DNA of 64,000 bases from a bacterium (GTDB taxonomy: Bacteria; Zhuqueibacterota; Zhuqueibacteria; Residuimicrobiales; Residuimicrobiaceae). The stretch spans positions 1 through 64,000 of the forward strand of contig JAKQNR010000050.1 of assembly GCA_029565685.1 (NCBI GenBank), read 5' to 3'. Every line of letters starts with the position of its first letter. Position 1 is the first letter of the stretch. The translations under genes and the position numbers were made by a program. This document shows positions 17,428 through 25,385 of the stretch, piece after piece. The notes beneath the pieces are model-generated. The model worked only from the letters and a program-made list of their open reading frames with translations. It ran no database searches and was not told the origin of the DNA.

Positions 17428-17711
17428 GACGCGCGGTTAACAGAGAGGTACCGACCGGTATTATGACAACGCATTATCCTCTTCAGGCGGCGCGGTGAAC
17501 GCGGCGGAATGGCAGCAAACGGAATAAAAGCGGGTGGATTGATCGCCGCGGTCATAAGGCGGTGTTTGTGGAAACGCTTGCGCACAAACCAGCCGGCTGT
17601 GCGGGGCATCGTCCTTCGTGCTTTGCCTCAGGCCTATTCGTCGGCCCGACTATTCCGGCGCAGAAAGCCTGATCCTTGTCCGCTTTTGCCAGGCGCGTGC
17701 AGCGGGAATGG

Positions 17712-18854
17712 TCACCCCTGTCCATCATTTTTGTTCACTTTAGCGAGCTGATTGCGAAACTCGATGGCGTAAAAATCCAGCACGGTCAGGAAAAACGCGG
17801 CGATAATGGGCCCGATGATAAAGCCCATCACTCCGAACATGGCGATGCCGCCGAGGGAGGAGAAAAAGATGAGCAGATCGTGCAAGCCCGTCTCGCGTCC
17901 CACGAGGATCGGCTGTAAAACGTTGTCGATGTTGCCCACCAGCACAGCGGCGATGAGGAACAGCAGAATACCCTGCCATACCTGTCCTGTCAACATCAGG
18001 ACAAACGCCGCCGGATACATCACCAGCCAGGCGCCCACCATGGGGATCAAGGACAGGATCGCCATGATCACCGCCCAGAGGATCGGCGAGCGGATGCCGA
18101 AAATCCAAAACGTCAAGCCGCCGATAATGCCCTTGATTAGACCGATAAGCATCGTGCCTTTGATCGTGCCGCGGGACACCGCCAGAAAACGGCGGATGAG
18201 CTGATCTTCGTACTCATTCGGCAGCGGGCTGAATTTTTTCATATAAGCGATGAGTCGGTCGCCGTCCTTGAAAAAATAAAACATGGCGAACAGCGTGAAA
18301 AACAGATTGGCGATGACGTTGAAGGTGCTCTTGGTCGCTGTGTTGATGACGTTGGCGATGAGGCTCGCGGCGCCTTTAAATACATCCTGCAGAGAGGCCT
18401 GCCAGTCGATGCGATCCACCCCCAACCGTTGCAGCAAGGGAATCTCACTCAACCGGCCGAGAAGGCCCTGGTCCCCTTGCGCGATGACCTCTTTGACTTG
18501 TGCCTCCGCTGAATCATAAAAATCCACCGCCTCCTGAGCGACCAGACTGCCGAGAAAGTAAAGCGGGATCAGCAGGAGCAACAGCAGCAGCAGGCAGCAC
18601 AGGCCGGCGCTGATTCCTCTGCGGCCGCGCAAACGGCGCAGCAATTTTTCGTAAAAGCCGTAGAACAGCCCGCAAAAAACCGCAGCCAGAATGATGGGGA
18701 TGAGAAACATGGAGATCATTTTAAAGAAAACCACTCCAATGAAAATCACCACGCCGAGAAGGAAATAGCGGCCGAAGCGAATGTCTTCGTTGGCGGGCAT
18801 GGGTTCCGGCAGGGCTTTGGACTTGGCTTTGGTTTTCCGGGTTGGGGCTGGCAT
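17712..18854 (-). CDS. AI-2E family transporter (putative permease)
   Basis: A 380-residue inner-membrane protein with about 7-8 hydrophobic segments. The AI-2E family layout is seen: an N-terminal helix pair (FFKMISMFLIPIILAAVF), a long periplasmic loop of about 100 residues, and C-terminal helices with the conserved PMVGAWLVMYPAA and GNIDNVLQPILVG segments. Members export autoinducer-2 or act as Na+/H+ or other exchangers, and the function here is not determined. The ATG at 18854 was chosen because TTGGAGGACTAAG precedes it and it begins a lysine-rich cytoplasmic tail; the open frame extends 28 codons further. It is the last gene of the operon and follows the ROK kinase by 28 bp. Confidence 0.87.
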   Translation of the reverse strand: MPAPTRKTKAKSKALPEPMPANEDIRFGRYFLLGVVIFIGVVFFKMISMFLIPIILAAVFCGLFYGFYEKLLRRLRGRRGISAGLCCLLLLLLLLIPLYFLGSLVAQEAVDFYDSAEAQVKEVIAQGDQGLLGRLSEIPLLQRLGVDRIDWQASLQDVFKGAASLIANVINTATKSTFNVIANLFFTLFAMFYFFKDGDRLIAYMKKFSPLPNEYEDQLIRRFLAVSRGTIKGTMLIGLIKGIIGGLTFWIFGIRSPILWAVIMAILSLIPMVGAWLVMYPAAFVLMLTGQVWQGILLFLIAAVLVGNIDNVLQPILVGRETGLHDLLIFFSSLGGIAMFGVMGFIIGPIIAAFFLTVLDFYAIEFRNQLAKVNKNDGQG

Positions 18855-18882
18855 CTTAGTCCTCCAAGGGTTCAGGTGGCGT

Positions 18883-19863
18883 TTATTTGTATGCTTTCTG
18901 CCAGGCCAGCATGGCGGCGCCGAGCACAGCTGAATCATCTTTCAGTTCAGCGGCAACGATGCGGACATTGCGCAGAGCGATTTTGAACACGTTCTGCGAC
19001 GCCGTCTGTTTCACCAACCGCACATACGGTTCGCCGATGGCCTCGACCACGCCGCCGCCGATCACTACCACCTCGGGATTGAATATGTTGAGCAGGGAGG
19101 CCACGCCATAGCCGACGTAGCGGGCGCTTTTTTCCACGGCTGCCACCACTGCTGCATCGCCGGCGGCAAAAGCTTCGCTCAACCGTTTACTGCGCAGCGG
19201 GGCGTCGGGTTTTTCCACGTTATCGAAAATAGCGGCAGCCGCACCGCCGGCCACGGCTGCACGGATCTCCCGTTCGATGGCCAACCGGCTGGCGAACGCC
19301 TCCAAACAGCCCCGAGTGCCGCAGCCGCACATCGGGCCCTCGGGATTCAGGATCATGTGACCCAGTTCGCCCGCGTTCTCGTTAAAGCCGTGCAACAGTT
19401 TGCCGTTGATTATCACCCCGCCGCCGATGCCGGTGCCGATGAATAGTCCGACCATGTCCCGGCAGCCATGGCCGGCGCCGTAGGCGAATTCGCCGAGCAG
19501 ACCGACATTGCCGTCATTGTCGATGGCCACCGGCCGTTTGAGCAGATTCTTCAGACTGGCCTTGAGCGGCGCGTCCTTCCAGCCGAGGTTCGGGGTTTCG
19601 ATGATCGTGCCCCGTTTCAGATCCAAGGGACCGGGCGAGCCCACACCCACCGCGATGACCTCGTCATAGTCCACGCCGGCTTCAGCCACCGCCTCCTTGA
19701 CGCTGACCGCCATGCGCTCTACGGTGGTCTCAAATCCCAGTTCGGCTTTGGTGCGTTTTCGGCCTACACCGAGAATGCGCCCCTTGTGATCGACCACGGC
19801 TGCGTAAATCTTGGTGCCGCCGAGATCGATGCCGACGACGTATTCCTGTTTTTTAGGCGACAT
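18883..19863 (-). CDS. ROK-family sugar kinase (glucokinase-like)
   Basis: A 326-residue ROK kinase that phosphorylates glucose or a related hexose with ATP. It has the phosphate motif GIDLGGTKI (11-19), the catalytic aspartate in DNDGNV (D118), and the ROK zinc site formed by H169 with C179, C181 and C186 in CGCGTRGCLE. The GIGGG ATP segment is near 145. There is no N-terminal helix-turn-helix, so it is an enzyme rather than a repressor. It lies 4 bp after the DHH gene on the same strand. In the same operon are an NCS1 transporter and a secreted six-hairpin protein, which fits a role in handling imported compounds. Confidence 0.92.
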   Translation of the reverse strand: MSPKKQEYVVGIDLGGTKIYAAVVDHKGRILGVGRKRTKAELGFETTVERMAVSVKEAVAEAGVDYDEVIAVGVGSPGPLDLKRGTIIETPNLGWKDAPLKASLKNLLKRPVAIDNDGNVGLLGEFAYGAGHGCRDMVGLFIGTGIGGGVIINGKLLHGFNENAGELGHMILNPEGPMCGCGTRGCLEAFASRLAIEREIRAAVAGGAAAAIFDNVEKPDAPLRSKRLSEAFAAGDAAVVAAVEKSARYVGYGVASLLNIFNPEVVVIGGGVVEAIGEPYVRLVKQTASQNVFKIALRNVRIVAAELKDDSAVLGAAMLAWQKAYK

Positions 19864-19867
19864 GGCT

Positions 19868-20857
19868 TCAGTCCCTTGTTTCTAGGCTTGATTGCGAACA
19901 GAACATGCGATAGATTTTATCCAACATAATCGTTTTAGTCTTTTGCATCTCTTCTTTGGACCGGCACGGAATCTGTCCCGCTGCCGCTCCCGGATGTCCG
20001 CTGCCGATGTTGAGCTTTCTCATGATATCGCCCAGATCCTTGCCCTGATCAGGCGCCACATTCAGGCTCAGAGACATGGACAGCGCCAGATCATTAGTCT
20101 TCACATCCTGGTTGAATAGGTTCTTCACCTCCAGCACAGCCAGGGCTTCCGGGTGCAGAAGATAGGCCAAGTGCTTAAGCACATAAGGCCGGCGCTTGTG
20201 CCGCGTCAGATCTAAAATGATCAGCGCGTGCGCCTCATCCTGCTCCAGAAAGGAGATGTCCTGGCGCACTCGCTCCAGCATCCGCTCTTCTTCCTGTAGA
20301 AACGCTTTGTACCGTTTTTGTATTGACGGAGTTTCGCAGACCTGGTCCAGGGGACGTTCTTTGAGCAAGCCGATCAGGCTGCGCAAGAACTGGCGCTTGG
20401 CCTCCTGATCCTCGCTCTGCAGCTTGATGGCGCTGTCGATGATCTTGCCCGGCGTCGGGGTGCGCCAATCGGCGATGCTTCGATAGGCAAACGCGTCGAT
20501 GACATCGGCCTCGTCCACCATGGCGCTGAAATGAGACGGCAACTCATGGTCGAGGAAATACTCATAAACCACCCGTGCGCAAGAGTTGCGGACGCTGAAG
20601 CGTCCGGCCAGGGTCGACGGATCGATGTTGCGATAGCGCAGCTCTTCCACATTGCCCTCGTGGTGATCGAACCACATGCCGCACTCCAGCGGATAGGGCA
20701 GATCGCAGACCACGTCCTCAGCGGTAATGGAGATGCGCGCCTCAGAGACCGCGCGCGGTCCGGTGAAAACGATATACTGGATGTTCAGGCAGTGTGAACA
20801 GATCGCTGCGCTGACCAGGCCGTCAAAATCATTGTGGGTGATAATCCGCTGCATCAT
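19868..20857 (-). CDS. DHH-family phosphoesterase-like protein
   Basis: A 329-residue protein with a DHH-type metal site. The N-terminal HNDFDGLVSAAI (8-19) corresponds to motif I, a single aspartate appears in DVVCDLPYP, and WFDHHEGN is the DHH motif. A C-terminal segment with GSGHPGAAAG resembles the GGGH motif of the DHHA1 domain. Members cleave phosphodiester or phosphoanhydride bonds of nucleotides or polyphosphate, and the substrate here is unknown. Its start overlaps the small membrane protein gene by 29 bp, and the ROK kinase begins 4 bp downstream. It differs clearly from the NrnA-type DHH enzyme at 45.6 kb. Confidence 0.82.
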   Translation of the reverse strand: MMQRIITHNDFDGLVSAAICSHCLNIQYIVFTGPRAVSEARISITAEDVVCDLPYPLECGMWFDHHEGNVEELRYRNIDPSTLAGRFSVRNSCARVVYEYFLDHELPSHFSAMVDEADVIDAFAYRSIADWRTPTPGKIIDSAIKLQSEDQEAKRQFLRSLIGLLKERPLDQVCETPSIQKRYKAFLQEEERMLERVRQDISFLEQDEAHALIILDLTRHKRRPYVLKHLAYLLHPEALAVLEVKNLFNQDVKTNDLALSMSLSLNVAPDQGKDLGDIMRKLNIGSGHPGAAAGQIPCRSKEEMQKTKTIMLDKIYRMFCSQSSLETRD

Positions 20858-21056
20858 CCTTCTTTCTCCGCAATCCGGAAGCAGGCCCCTTGGGGGTTAT
20901 CAGCCAGAAGGGCGAGCTGAGAAACCATACCAGCGTCGCCACGGTTAGACAGGAGGCATATCGGCCGAAGGCCATTCGGCCTTGGAAAACCATTAGCGCG
21001 CACACCAGGATGGCCGTCAGGGCGATGAGGGAAACGACGGCGGCGATTTTTTTCAT
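20829..21056 (-). CDS. small two-helix membrane protein coupled to the NCS1 transporter
   Basis: A 75-residue protein with two hydrophobic helices (IAAVVSLIALTAILVCALMVF and YASCLTVATLVWFLSSPFW), joined by a short FQGRMAFGRYA loop, and a charged cytoplasmic tail (RRKKDDA). Its ATG overlaps the transporter TGA in an ATGA pair, so translation is directly coupled. The longer frame upstream lies inside the transporter gene and was rejected. It could be an accessory subunit of the transporter, which is inference from coupling and topology. No family is recognised. Confidence 0.7.
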   Translation of the reverse strand: MKKIAAVVSLIALTAILVCALMVFQGRMAFGRYASCLTVATLVWFLSSPFWLITPKGPASGLRRKKDDAADYHPQ

Positions 21057-22426
21057 GCTGTTTTTCCTTTCCGCGTCTGTTCCAGCCAGCAAAGTAAAAG
21101 ATAGAGGGCCTGTGCGAATAGATAGCCTGGCAGCCATCTGAAGAACAGATGGATCGGCAGCAGGGCCACAATGATCAGGGTGACGATCCAGGTGATCAGA
21201 GCCATCCAGTTGATGAACCAGCCTTGCTGTTCAGCGCGATACGGCAGCAATCCCAGCCTGGGCAGGAGCCAATGCTCGGCAAAGATAACGGCGCCGATGG
21301 GCATGAGGATCAATCCATAAAGCGCGACGAAATCCATCAACCGCATAAACACCACCGGAAAACAGGAGACCACGGTGGTGAGCAGGCCTGCCGCCAGAGT
21401 CACGCGCCAGCGTTTCCAGTTTGGCGTCGCGGCCTGTAAAGCCAGGCCGGCGCGGTACATGGTGGGATTGGCCGTGGTCCAGCCGGCCACCACCACGCAG
21501 AGGGCGCCGCTGAAACCAGCCGCCATGTAGGCCATGCCGCCGGGGTTCATTTCCCGCGCCGCAGCGGCCACCATGATGCCGGAACAGATCCAGGCGAGAA
21601 AATGGCCCGGGTACATGCCAAAGGCGGAGAGAAAACCGTATTTCCAGTTCTTGGCAAAACGAAAAAGGGCCATGTCGGAAAGCCCCACATGCATGGCCAG
21701 GTTGGCGGACCAAGCGAAAAAGGTGATGTGCCAGAAATGATACTTTTCCTGTCCTGCCAGCGGAATGCCGGTCCAGATGCTTTGATTGGCCACTTGCCAA
21801 AAGTCGCTCAGACTGCGAACGTTCCCCAGCCGCGGCAGCAGCGCCAGAGCGCCGGCGATGAAAATCGCGAACATCCACGGTGCACAAACCGAGGAGAAGC
21901 GCGATACCTGTTCAAATCCAAGGATGGCCACCAAGGTGACCACGCTGCCGATGATCAGGGTGAGCACCACCCAACCCACGCTGCTGGGCAGCACATCGGT
22001 CAGCGCAGGCACAGGAACCTTAAAGGCCAGGCCGATGGCTGTGGCGGCGACCGAGATCATGGCGCCCGCAAGCACGCAATAGAGAACCGCGTTCGCCGAG
22101 TTGTAGATAAAGGTGAGCCCTGGTCCGCAGATGCGTCGCACGTACCAGTAGAGCGTAAGGCGCGTGCGCACAGCGATCGGCGCAACGATAAACGCCCAGG
22201 ACAGAACCGCCAGCAGGTTGCCGATCAGCAAACCCCAGAACAGATCCGCCGCAGCGACGCCGTGGATGACAAACATGGGGCCGATGACAAACTCTGTGGC
22301 CGCCACATGCTCGCCGCTGAAAATGGCGGCGAACTTGCCCGGTGTTTTCAATTGTTCCGGATGAACCGGCTCACGGTCAAATTCATACAGCTGGTCAAGC
22401 CGGTCGGTGAGTTTGGCTTTTCCCAT
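21053..22426 (-). CDS. NCS1-type transporter (nucleobase:cation symporter-1 family-like)
   Basis: A 457-residue inner-membrane protein with about 12 hydrophobic helices. The N-terminal helix pair with EHVAATEFVIGPMFV and later segments (ANPTMYRAGLALQA, DFVALYGLILMPIGAVIFAE) match the layout of NCS1 purine, cytosine and allantoin permeases. The last of these matches the conserved Y-G-x2-L-x-P-I-G-A region. The solute is probably a nucleobase-like or small nitrogenous compound, but cannot be fixed from sequence. GAGG precedes the ATG. It lies 12 bp after the secreted six-hairpin gene and is coupled by ATGA to the small membrane protein. Confidence 0.82.
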   Translation of the reverse strand: MGKAKLTDRLDQLYEFDREPVHPEQLKTPGKFAAIFSGEHVAATEFVIGPMFVIHGVAAADLFWGLLIGNLLAVLSWAFIVAPIAVRTRLTLYWYVRRICGPGLTFIYNSANAVLYCVLAGAMISVAATAIGLAFKVPVPALTDVLPSSVGWVVLTLIIGSVVTLVAILGFEQVSRFSSVCAPWMFAIFIAGALALLPRLGNVRSLSDFWQVANQSIWTGIPLAGQEKYHFWHITFFAWSANLAMHVGLSDMALFRFAKNWKYGFLSAFGMYPGHFLAWICSGIMVAAAAREMNPGGMAYMAAGFSGALCVVVAGWTTANPTMYRAGLALQAATPNWKRWRVTLAAGLLTTVVSCFPVVFMRLMDFVALYGLILMPIGAVIFAEHWLLPRLGLLPYRAEQQGWFINWMALITWIVTLIIVALLPIHLFFRWLPGYLFAQALYLLLCWLEQTRKGKTA

Positions 22427-22438
22427 TCCAGACCTCTG

Positions 22439-23623
22439 TCAGTTGATGCGGTAGGTCACGCCTGGCTGCAGGGCTTCAGCGATGCCCAAGCCGACAAAGC
22501 CGGTGGCGATGGGCAATTCATTCACGCCAAAGGCCTTGCGATTGTCTTTATCCAGAAAGTAGCGCAGGTTGCGGGACAGGGCGTTGGCGATGCGCCGGTC
22601 GGCTGCCACCGCTGATTGATGCCAAATCAGCAGCGTCAGCACGCCCTGGCTGCGCTGTTGATCCTCGCTGCGCATGCGACCCCAAACGCCTCGACGTTCC
22701 TGGCGATTCAGCAGCCATTGCAGACTGCGCTGCATCACCCGTACGATTTCGTTGCGCAGGGCGCTGTCATCGCTGCGCCGGTACACGCTGACCAGGCCCT
22801 CGCCCACGTAGCTCATGGTGTCCAAAGGCCACTGGGCGAGCACTCGATTATGCAAGCGGTAGGGTATTTCACCATCAGGCATTCGGCTTTTCAACAGCCA
22901 TCGGACCGCCTGTTCTGCAATGGTGAGGTACTCTGTATTGCCCGTGAGCTCGTACCAAGCTGAAAAGAAGGCGGCGCCGGTGACGCTGGTGGCAATAGTG
23001 TACGGCGCAACGGACAGTTGGCCGCGATAATATCCGCAGCCAATTGCGCCGGCGTCGTCGCCATTCGTAAGAATCCAACCGGGCGAACCGCCGCGGTTTT
23101 TTCCCTGTGGGTCGTCTTGGCAGCCGAAACGGACAAAGTCCGCATATCGCTGCAGGGCGGTGAGATAGGCGCAGCGCTGTTCGCCCTGTGCATAGCGCAC
23201 AGCGCCGGCTAGCGCCGTGGCGCTGGTGCCGGCATCGCCCAGATAGATATTGCCCGTCGGCGATAGGTCGCCCCAATAGCCGACTGTATCGCCGCGGCTG
23301 GAAAGCGTGATCTGCTGCAAAGCCGCCAGATGGTCAAACCAGGCCAGAGCGTGAGTCTTGTAGCGTTCCTCCTGGGTCAGATCATACAGGGCCAGCAGCA
23401 CACGCCCCAGATTGCTGTTGGTGAAAATCGATGTGCGGCGCCGGTCCTCGACCGCCAGCGCACCGCTGCCGATCTCAGCGTCAATCGCCCAGTCGCCGAT
23501 CTCGCGCAGTACACCCAGACATTGTGCACGTTCGCCGGGATCAGTCACTATGGTTTCCTGCGCCGGCGAGGAGAACGCTCCTGCCAGCAACGCCATTACC
23601 AGTGCGATCTTAACAGACAGCAT
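22439..23623 (-). CDS. secreted six-hairpin (alpha/alpha barrel) protein, glycosidase-like
   Basis: A 394-residue protein with a signal peptide (VKIALVMALLAGAFSSPAQ). The mature part has repeating helical pairs (GRVLLALYDLTQEERY, YLTALQRYADFVRFG, TEYLTIAEQAVRWLL, NEIVRVMQRSLQWLL), the pattern of an (alpha/alpha)6 barrel such as unsaturated glucuronyl hydrolases or related glycosidases. No specific catalytic motif could be assigned, so enzyme activity is inference. It is the first gene of the minus-strand operon with the NCS1 transporter, small protein, DHH protein and ROK kinase. The ribosome site is weak. The 91-bp spacer to the divergent gene at 23715 must hold both promoters. Confidence 0.7.
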   Translation of the reverse strand: MLSVKIALVMALLAGAFSSPAQETIVTDPGERAQCLGVLREIGDWAIDAEIGSGALAVEDRRRTSIFTNSNLGRVLLALYDLTQEERYKTHALAWFDHLAALQQITLSSRGDTVGYWGDLSPTGNIYLGDAGTSATALAGAVRYAQGEQRCAYLTALQRYADFVRFGCQDDPQGKNRGGSPGWILTNGDDAGAIGCGYYRGQLSVAPYTIATSVTGAAFFSAWYELTGNTEYLTIAEQAVRWLLKSRMPDGEIPYRLHNRVLAQWPLDTMSYVGEGLVSVYRRSDDSALRNEIVRVMQRSLQWLLNRQERRGVWGRMRSEDQQRSQGVLTLLIWHQSAVAADRRIANALSRNLRYFLDKDNRKAFGVNELPIATGFVGLGIAEALQPGVTYRIN

Positions 23624-23714
23624 AGTTGCGTCGCTTTATCGGTAGAGGTCAACTAAAGGAAATCAGTTGTAAAAGTTTAGTAAAATCATCATACAATGTC
23701 AAGAGAATACTGCG

Positions 23715-23996
23715 GTGGAGATGATCCGGGCGCATATCGGTGAATCCTTTTCCGATCATTTACATCCAATAATCATGATCGATGAAAAGCTAAAGCAGTT
23801 CGGTGACCTGACGTTGCGCATCCGCGCCTGCCGTAGCCGCGAGGTTGCGCAGATGTTGAGCCAGCAGATCTATGCCGAATTCGGCAAGGCCTGCAAAAGC
23901 CCTATGGCCCGTAACCTGTTGCGGCAAAACCTGAACGATCTCATTCGTCAGACATTTGACAAGAATGGAAAAAACCGATTTCTGGAGGATGTATGA
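23715..23996 (+). CDS. small uncharacterised protein upstream of the redox operon
   Basis: A 93-residue hydrophilic, mostly helical protein (LRIRACRSREVAQMLSQQIY, then LLRQNLNDLIRQTFDKNG) with no signal peptide. It is not recognised. Its TGA overlaps the ATG of the TlpA-like gene (ATGA), so it is translated with the redox genes. The start is uncertain: the GTG at 23715 has only a weak AAGAGAA upstream, and an ATG at 23721 is possible. The reading frame looks real because of the coupling and sensible composition. Confidence 0.55.
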   Translation: MEMIRAHIGESFSDHLHPIIMIDEKLKQFGDLTLRIRACRSREVAQMLSQQIYAEFGKACKSPMARNLLRQNLNDLIRQTFDKNGKNRFLEDV

Positions 23997-24487
23997 AAAA
24001 GATCGCCTGGACCCTGATGCTGGCGCTGTTCACTATCACCGCCTGCGGACAGAAAGAGAACGCCTCAGCCAAAGCCGGCGAGGCTGAAATGAGGCTGCAG
24101 ACCATGGAGGGCAAAACCGTGACCCTGGCGGACTTTCGCGGCAAAGTGGTGATTATCGACATCTGGGACACCTGGTGCCCGCCCTGCCGCATGGAGATCC
24201 CGCACTTTATAGATCTCTACAAAACTTACAAGGGCAAGGGGTTGGAAATAATCGGCGCAGCCATCGGACGCGAAGGTAAGGACGCAGTGGTCAAGTTCAT
24301 CAAGGACAACGGCGTGAACTATACCAATGTGCAGGCGACCGAAGAGCTGCTCAGGACCTATGGTCCGATTCAGGGCATTCCCACCACCCTGGTTCTCGAT
24401 AAAAAGGGCAACGTGTATAAAAAGTATGTGGGTTATCAGGATCGTTCGGTGTTTGAAAACGATATCCTGACGTTGTTGAAAAAATAA
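23993..24487 (+). CDS. TlpA/ResA-like thioredoxin-fold lipoprotein
   Basis: A 164-residue exported thiol oxidoreductase. A lipoprotein signal ends in FTITACG with the lipidated cysteine at residue 18. The TlpA-type thioredoxin fold follows: TVTLADFRGKVVIIDIWDTW, the active site WCPPC (about 61-65), and the cis-proline loop GIPTTLV. WCPPC is characteristic of TlpA/ResA reductases acting in the periplasm or on the outer face of the membrane. It is coupled by ATGA to the small upstream gene and lies 18 bp before the OsmC gene. It probably reduces protein thiols or a peroxidase on the outer side. Confidence 0.9.
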   Translation: MKKIAWTLMLALFTITACGQKENASAKAGEAEMRLQTMEGKTVTLADFRGKVVIIDIWDTWCPPCRMEIPHFIDLYKTYKGKGLEIIGAAIGREGKDAVVKFIKDNGVNYTNVQATEELLRTYGPIQGIPTTLVLDKKGNVYKKYVGYQDRSVFENDILTLLKK

Positions 24488-24505
24488 TCGCTGAAGAGAA
24501 AAAAT

Positions 24506-24946
24506 ATGCATGTGCAAATCAAACGAAGTCAAGGCCTGACCTTGACCGCCGCCGCTGACTCGCAGCACCCGGTGATCATGGATGCCGACGTCCTGACGGG
24601 AGGCAGCAATCAGGGACCGCGACCGATGGAATTGGTGCTGATGGGATTGGGCGGTTGCACCGCCATGGACGTGCTCAGCATCCTTCAGAAAAAAAGAGTC
24701 GTTCTGGACGATTTTGAAATGCATATTGAAGCGGAACGCAGCGAGGAGCATCCCAAAGTTTTCACCGACATACGTATCCAGTTCGTCTTTTATGGGGACG
24801 CTATTCCAAAGGAAGCGGTAGAAAGGGCCATCGAACTCTCGGAGACCAAATATTGCTCTGCTTCCGCCATGCTGAAGAAAACCGCCAGGATTACCACCGA
24901 GTATGAGATCAGAGGGGCAAAGTCAGAAAGGGAATGCCATGAGTGA
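24506..24946 (+). CDS. OsmC/Ohr-family peroxide-reducing protein
   Basis: A 146-residue OsmC-family protein. The two redox cysteines are in GLGGCTAMDV (about residue 52) and KYCSASAM (about 118), spaced as in OsmC/YhfA proteins that reduce organic hydroperoxides or related electrophiles. It is cytoplasmic, with no signal. The gene overlaps the following thioredoxin gene by 8 bp, and thioredoxin may recycle its disulfide (inference). AAGAG precedes the ATG. Confidence 0.9.
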   Translation: MHVQIKRSQGLTLTAAADSQHPVIMDADVLTGGSNQGPRPMELVLMGLGGCTAMDVLSILQKKRVVLDDFEMHIEAERSEEHPKVFTDIRIQFVFYGDAIPKEAVERAIELSETKYCSASAMLKKTARITTEYEIRGAKSERECHE

Positions 24947-25280
24947 ATCCGTCATAGAGATTACCGAAGACACATTTAGAACAGAGGTGTTGCAGTCGGA
25001 AAAACCGGTTCTGGTGGATTTTTGGGCGGAATGGTGCATGCCCTGTCGGTTTGTAGCGCCGGTGGTGGAAAGCGTGGCCCATGAATTCGCCGACCGAATC
25101 AAAGTGGGCAAACTCAACGTGGACGACAATCCCACGGTTGCCGCGGAGTACAGTATCAGCAGCATTCCGACTCTGTTGTTGTTCAAGGGCGGACGCATCG
25201 TTGACACCGTGGTCGGCGCTGTGCCCAAAAGTCAGATCGTCCAGGTTCTTAACAGGCATCTTGCGCCTGCTGTTTCCTGA
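24939..25280 (+). CDS. trxA: thioredoxin with WCMPC active site
   Basis: A 113-residue cytoplasmic thioredoxin with the full fold: VLVDFWAEWCMPC, KLNVDDNPTVAAEYSISSIP and the cis-proline SIPTLLLF. The active site is WCMPC rather than WCGPC. The residue between the cysteines tunes redox potential in this family, so the protein may differ functionally from housekeeping thioredoxin. The ATG at 24939, inside the end of osmC, was chosen over the longer frame because it gives the standard N-terminus and AAAGGGAA lies upstream. It is the last gene before a strong terminator. Confidence 0.92.
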   Translation: MSESVIEITEDTFRTEVLQSEKPVLVDFWAEWCMPCRFVAPVVESVAHEFADRIKVGKLNVDDNPTVAAEYSISSIPTLLLFKGGRIVDTVVGAVPKSQIVQVLNRHLAPAVS

Positions 25281-25305
25281 CGCAGCGGTTGTGATCGCCA
25301 GCCTG

Positions 25306-25341
25306 AACCCCCTGAGAAACCGTCGCTCTCAGGGGGTTTTT
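25306..25341 (+). terminator. intrinsic terminator of the redox operon
   Basis: AACCCCCTGAGA pairs with TCTCAGGGGGTT around a 9-base loop and is followed by TTTTT. Confidence 0.92.
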
Positions 25342-25385
25342 GCATTGTTGGCGGAGAGGCGTTCACTGCCGCCGGTCCGACGGCG

